The position numbers and the translations under genes were made by a program. A stretch of DNA of 17,683 nt from DAOTTX01 sp034437515 (GTDB taxonomy: Bacteria > Chloroflexota > Anaerolineae > Aggregatilineales > Phototrophicaceae), in contig DAOTTX010000288.1 of NCBI GenBank assembly GCA_034437515.1, forward strand, positions 1-17,683, given 5' to 3'. Below the pieces are notes generated by a model. It saw only the letters and a list, made by a program, of their open reading frames with translations. It was not told the origin of the DNA and ran no database searches. This document shows positions 14,942 through 17,683 of this stretch, in pieces; position 1 is the first letter of the stretch, and each line of letters opens with the position of its first letter.

Positions 14942-15628
14942 CTATGTCAGTGTGTGCGACCCACCCGGATCAAGCACGATGGGTATGGCGTCGGTCAAAC
15001 TGTTGACGCGGTTAGCCCACTCGGCGACGTCCTGCATAATCGGTGGGAAGGTGTTGTAGTGCATGGGCACCACCACCTGCGGTCTGATGAACTCAATCGC
15101 TCGCAGCGAGTCCTCTAAACCCATCGTGAAGTGGTCACCAATCGGCAAAAAGGCCGCGTCGATCCCCATATCACCGATCAACTGCATTTCGAGGAACAGG
15201 TCAGTATCCCCGGCGAAATAGAGCTTTTTGCCCGCGTGCATAATCACGTAGCCGTTGGGTTGCCCACCGTAGGTGCCATCCGGGAAAGACGAACTATGAT
15301 GCGCAATCGTCCAGCGCACGGAGAAGAAACCGGCGTCGAACGTGCCACCGGGGTTGACCTGTACGACCTCTTCCAGCCCGTTATCGAGATAATAATTCCC
15401 CATCTCGAAGTTGCAGATGACCGTCGCGCCGGTGCGCTGGGCAATGCCGGGCACGTCTGCGACGTGATCGTAGTGTGCATGGCTGACCAGAATCACTTCC
15501 GGGGTGACCTCATCGGCAGACATCGCTCCCAGCGGATTGTCCGTCAGGAAGGGGTCGGTGATGACCTGACGTCCGTTGAGATCGAATAAGAAGGTGGAAT
15601 GTCCGAGCCAGGTAAACGAAATGCTCAT
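14942..15628 (-). CDS. UPF0173-type metallo-beta-lactamase-fold hydrolase
   Basis: This complete 228-residue protein is a cytosolic, probably zinc-dependent hydrolase; no signal peptide is seen. WLGHSTFLFDLNGRQVITDPFL is the family N-terminus. The metal motif is SHAHYDH (H50, H52, D54, H55), with Ala-His in place of the commoner HGHxDH spelling but all ligands kept. Further ligands are H110 or H111, D141 in FAGDTDLF and H190 in VVPMHYNTFP. PIGDHFTMG (162-170) is also characteristic of the family. Substrates are unknown for most UPF0173 members. GGGAG lies about ten bases before the ATG. The histidine kinase gene ends 56 bases upstream, so the two may be cotranscribed, though an AT-rich gap could hold a separate promoter. 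Confidence 0.93.
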   Translation of the reverse strand: MSISFTWLGHSTFLFDLNGRQVITDPFLTDNPLGAMSADEVTPEVILVSHAHYDHVADVPGIAQRTGATVICNFEMGNYYLDNGLEEVVQVNPGGTFDAGFFSVRWTIAHHSSSFPDGTYGGQPNGYVIMHAGKKLYFAGDTDLFLEMQLIGDMGIDAAFLPIGDHFTMGLEDSLRAIEFIRPQVVVPMHYNTFPPIMQDVAEWANRVNSLTDAIPIVLDPGGSHTLT

Positions 15629-15684
15629 AAAAAGTTTCTCCCATCTGATAGAGATAATAAATAGGTTGCGTTGATGGTGCTTGG

Positions 15685-16968
15685 CTAGCGCAGTGCTGGC
15701 AGGGCAATTGTAAAGGTTGCGCCCTTTTCCAGTCCTTCGCTTTCCGCCCAGATTCGCCCCCCATGCGCATTGACCAATGCGCGGCTGATGCTCAGGCCGA
15801 TGCCCAGGCCACCATGCTTGCGGATCATGTGATCTTCGATCTGGTAGAACTCCTCGAAGATGCGTTCGAGTTTCTCCGGTTCAATGCCGATGCCCGTATC
15901 TGTAATTGTAATCCATATTTCGTTTTTCGATTGGCGACGTGCCTTAAGATTAATCTTGCCGCCCGGTGGGGTAAAGCTGGCGGCGTTGTTCAACACGTTG
16001 ACCAGCGCCATTGAGATGCGGCTGCTATCAATGTGTAACGGGGTCTCACCGTCCTCACAGACGATGGTCAGTTCGTGGTCGGTGTCGGTCAACGAAAGCA
16101 CATCACGCTGGACGTCATCGATCAAGTTGCTGAGTTTGGTCTTATGCCGACTGAGATGTTCGGGCTTTTGCTTGAGGTAACGCAGATTAATCATATCCTC
16201 GATGATGCGGCGCAGTTGTAGGCCGCTGCTCATCACTTTGGTGGCGTGGTTTCGGGTGGCCTCGTCATCAGACTCTTGTAGAAAACTGGCGTACCCCAGG
16301 ATGATCCCCAACGGTGTGCGAAGTTCGTGGCTGGCAATGGCGATAAAATCACTCTTGAGCTTGTCAAGTTCGCTGAGTTCTTCGTTGGCATGTTGCATAT
16401 GCAGCATCAACTGTGCGACCTTGATGGCGACGGCGGCTTCGTTAGCGAGCAAGGTCATGTTGTCGCGGTCGGCTGCCGTCCACGGCAGGTCACGTTTGTT
16501 GACGACTTCCAGCACACCAATCGCCTTGCCCTGCTTGCCGGTCTGGTCACTGGCGATCATCGGCACGCCTAACAACGACCGGGTGACAAAAGCATTATCC
16601 TCATCGACCTTGTTGTAATGGCGTGGGTCGCTGGTCACATCGTTCACTTCGAGGACACGTTTTTGCCGGAAGATCGTACCGGCGATGCTATCCAGCGGAA
16701 CGGGCTTGTCGATCAGGTCTTGTGATACGCTGGTCGTCGCGGCGAAGTATAGTTCTTGCAGCTTGTCGTTCCACAACAACACGGATGCCGCCTCCGAGTT
16801 GGTAATGGCTGCGGCGGCATCCATCAGGTAGTTAAGCAGAGTATCAATCCGTACCTCTGCGCGTAACAACGCGGAGTTCAATACACTGCTGACTTCCAGC
16901 AAGCGCGTCAGCGTTTGAACCTTTGCTTCTAATTGAGCGATGTATGCAGGTGTCGTTTCGCTTTCCAT
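15685..16968 (-). CDS. Cytosolic GAF-domain sensor histidine kinase
   Basis: The 427-residue protein has no membrane segment. A short N-terminal coiled coil (about 8-35) precedes a GAF domain (about 38-188, with ASVLLWN, GTIFRQKRVLEVND and GVLEVVNKRD). A helical linker leads to the HisKA dimerisation domain with the phosphate-accepting H214 in DFIAIASHELRTPLGIILGY. The ATPase domain shows the N box ALVNVLNNAASFTPPGG (321-337), G1 DTGIGI (357-362), F box FEEFYQ (371-376) and G2 GGLGIGL (386-392). All kinase motifs are intact. GAF domains in such kinases bind small ligands, haem or chromophores; no conserved chromophore Cys was identified here. No response regulator lies next to it, so it is an orphan kinase. 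AAGGG six bases before the ATG supports the start. It is transcribed away from the origin-like region. Confidence 0.94.
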   Translation of the reverse strand: MESETTPAYIAQLEAKVQTLTRLLEVSSVLNSALLRAEVRIDTLLNYLMDAAAAITNSEAASVLLWNDKLQELYFAATTSVSQDLIDKPVPLDSIAGTIFRQKRVLEVNDVTSDPRHYNKVDEDNAFVTRSLLGVPMIASDQTGKQGKAIGVLEVVNKRDLPWTAADRDNMTLLANEAAVAIKVAQLMLHMQHANEELSELDKLKSDFIAIASHELRTPLGIILGYASFLQESDDEATRNHATKVMSSGLQLRRIIEDMINLRYLKQKPEHLSRHKTKLSNLIDDVQRDVLSLTDTDHELTIVCEDGETPLHIDSSRISMALVNVLNNAASFTPPGGKINLKARRQSKNEIWITITDTGIGIEPEKLERIFEEFYQIEDHMIRKHGGLGIGLSISRALVNAHGGRIWAESEGLEKGATFTIALPALR

Positions 16969-17092
16969 ACGCGACCCTTAAGGTTTTAGCGTTTCCTCAT
17001 TAGTGTAACACTCCCAGGCACTTCCTATGATAGCAAGTCGCACGAGGTTGGTGATAAAAGAGTTTCCCCATCAAGATATCTCTTTATAAAGA

Positions 17093-17129
17093 TAGTAGCA
17101 GTAGTAGGGGCTGTGCAAACTGTTCAAAA
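17093..17129 (-). other. DnaA-trio unwinding module beside two DnaA-box-like sites
   Basis: Read on the minus strand, two consecutive boxes, TTTTGAACA (17121-17129) and GTTTGCACA (17112-17120), are followed by GCCC (17108-17111). Then come five trinucleotides CTA-CTA-CTG-CTA-CTA (17093-17107) and AT-rich DNA. This is the order box, GC cluster, DnaA-trios, unwinding region described for Bacillus-type origins. The direction predicts strand opening leftward from 17093. Confidence 0.65.
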
Positions 17130-17258
17130 CTTTGTAATGTGTTTCGTCATTTGGGATTATTATCGCAAGTGTGTGCTCTATAACCCAATATTCGCATGTT
17201 ATTACCCAAGTCAGTGACCGCATATTGGGTTATCTGGGATAAAAGTTTTGAACACCCC

Positions 17259-17309
17259 CTGTGCAAAACTTTCGACAGAACGAGCGTTCCTGTGTATAAC
17301 TTTCGACAG
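17259..17309. repeat. Composite 51-bp repeat, copy 1 (two head-to-head box pairs)
   Basis: Two 20-bp imperfect palindromes of form CTGTnnAWAAYTTTCGACAG (17259-17278 and 17290-17309) start 31 bases apart. The linker, 17279-17289, reads AACGAGCGTTC. Each palindrome is a minus-strand box abutting a plus-strand box. The same layout recurs at 17341-17391. Confidence 0.75.
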
Positions 17310-17340
17310 GTTGTCTTGACTATATCCCAACTTGGGTTAT

Positions 17341-17391
17341 CTGTTCAAAGTTTTCGACAGAACAGGGGTTCCTGTTCAAAGTTATGCACAG
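17341..17391. repeat. Composite 51-bp repeat, copy 2
   Basis: Palindromes CTGTTCAAAGTTTTCGACAG (17341-17360) and CTGTTCAAAGTTATGCACAG (17372-17391) again start 31 bases apart. The linker is AACAGGGGTTC (17361-17371), sharing the AAC...GTTC ends of copy 1. The two composite copies are offset by 82 bases. Confidence 0.75.
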
Positions 17392-17424
17392 GTTATGCAC
17401 AGGTTTTAGACAGGGTTTTGAACA
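17382..17424 (+). repeat. Four tandem DnaA-box-like sites with helical spacing
   Basis: TTATGCACA (17382), TTATGCACA (17393), TTTTAGACA (17404) and TTTTGAACA (17416) follow one another on the plus strand at 11, 11 and 12 bases, separated only by GG or GGG. Same-face, same-orientation boxes favour cooperative filament formation by DnaA. The first two fit the general TTATNCACA consensus; the last two are degenerate. Confidence 0.7.
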
Positions 17425-17603
17425 GGAACAAGCGTCCTAATCGCCCAAATTTGGATTAAATTGGGATATACTGTGATTTCTTGGGATAAAAGCGTTAACA
17501 CGAAGTTAAATATCCCAGGTGATTTTGGGATATATCGCGGGAGTCACGCCGCACTTACTTGGGATAAACCTTAAGAAGCTGTTTGAAAAGCCCTCACCCT
17601 GTT

Positions 17604-17625
17604 TCCCTCTCCCCAGGGAGAGGGA
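17604..17625. repeat. REP-like GC-rich hairpin 1
   Basis: TCCCTCTCCC and GGGAGAGGGA pair perfectly over 10 bp around CA. The preceding GCCCTCACCCTG is a frequent companion of such dispersed hairpins in Chloroflexota-type genomes (recollection). Could also stop transcription approaching the origin-like region. Confidence 0.65.
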
Positions 17626-17642
17626 CTTGAGAACGATTTTCT

Positions 17643-17676
17643 CCCCTTCTCCCAGCGAAGCGTTGGGGAGAAGGGG
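17643..17676. repeat. REP-like GC-rich hairpin 2
   Basis: CCCCTTCTCCC (17643-17653) and GGGAGAAGGGG (17666-17676) form an 11-bp stem. The inner AGCG and CGTT extend pairing with one G-U (a G-bulge is needed), closing on AAG. It follows hairpin 1 by 17 bases, and the element probably continues past the right edge. Confidence 0.65.
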
Positions 17677-17683
17677 TCGGGGG

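Larger units (their letters stand above)
17151..17570. repeat. Array of TTGGGATAW motifs on both strands
   Basis: Copies and near copies on the plus strand begin near 17151, 17225, 17234, 17332, 17461, 17481, 17525 and 17559. Minus-strand copies appear as TAACCCAA (17181), ATTACCCAAG (17201), ATATCCCAA (17322) and ATATCCCAG (17510). ATATCCCAACTTGGGTTAT (17322-17340) is a near-perfect palindrome of two copies. A more degenerate inverted pair lies at 17443-17459. The second base triplet GGG and the following WTA are most constant. The motif is not one I know. Confidence 0.7.
17050..17571. other. Candidate replication origin (oriC-like)
   Basis: The gene-free right end (16969-17683) is much richer in A and T than the rest. 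It contains at least twelve DnaA-box-like 9-mers. Close matches to TTWTNCACA are TTTTGCACA (17260-17268, minus), TTATACACA (17291-17299, minus) and TTATGCACA (17382-17390 and 17393-17401, plus). Looser ones include GTTTGCACA (17112-17120, minus), TTTTGAACA (17121-17129 minus; 17246-17254 and 17416-17424 plus), TTTTCGACA (17351-17359) and TTTTAGACA (17404-17412). The left end has an unwinding-type module next to an AT-rich stretch, 17050-17095. This combination is what bacterial oriC regions show. No dnaA or dnaN is seen in the window, so neighbouring-gene support is absent. A plasmid- or phage-type iteron origin is the main alternative. Confidence 0.7.

Noticed and set aside
2318..17008. Shared 9-mer TTAGTGTAA upstream of cpaF (2318-2326) and of the histidine kinase (17000-17008)
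   Set aside because: Both precede leftward genes, but a single shared 9-mer in AT-rich leaders may be chance; without more sites it cannot support a regulon.
17196..17459. 87-codon open frame on the plus strand through the repeat region
   Set aside because: It runs straight through the DnaA-box and palindrome repeats, has no convincing ribosome site and a composition set by the repeats; not a gene.
17151..17570. CRISPR array or tandem satellite
   Set aside because: Repeats are short (9-20 bases), occur in both orientations and have variable spacing; there is no constant repeat-spacer pattern.

Overview
The window is 17.7 kb of GC-rich bacterial DNA with a sharply AT-richer right end. The gene set suggests a Chloroflexota (Anaerolineae-like) chromosome: several membrane-anchored TolB/PD40 propellers, a DUF2142-like GT-C glycosyltransferase with C-terminal beta domains, a GAF histidine kinase, an IS1182-like transposase remnant and CCCTCTCCC/GGGAGAGGG hairpins. 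This placement is inference from gene style; there is no rRNA or other marker gene.

Left part (1-4922): a truncated transposase runs in from the left edge. Leftward genes follow: an orphan CpaF/TadA-type secretion ATPase with its own promoter and terminator, two overlapping propeller genes, and a stand-alone ssb. Middle (4923-12416): a divergent promoter region separates ssb from a rightward series. The series holds a YcgR/YraQ-type permease, its YcgQ/DUF1980 partner, a third propeller, a TlpA-like thioredoxin, a DUF4013 membrane protein, a translationally coupled small membrane protein, and a ClC anion transporter/channel with CBS and TrkA_C domains. Right part (12417-16968): leftward genes for a GT-C glycosyltransferase, a UPF0173 metallo-hydrolase and a cytosolic GAF histidine kinase.

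The most notable region is the gene-free 16969-17683. It holds many DnaA-box-like 9-mers, including a perfect TTATACACA and two TTATGCACA in tandem, several arranged as regularly spaced head-to-head palindromes. At its left end, box, short GC cluster and five TAG/CAG trinucleotides lie next to an AT-rich stretch, the layout of the bacterial basal origin-unwinding system. A second motif, TTGGGATAW, occurs about a dozen times between and around the boxes. I interpret the region as a probable chromosomal replication origin (oriC), less likely a plasmid-type origin. The TTGGGATAW array is a possibly undescribed origin element. No dnaA, dnaN or parAB gene lies in the window.

Functionally the window looks like an envelope and ion-homeostasis neighbourhood (permease pair, ClC, thioredoxin, propellers, glycosyltransferase) next to an origin-like locus, not a single operon.
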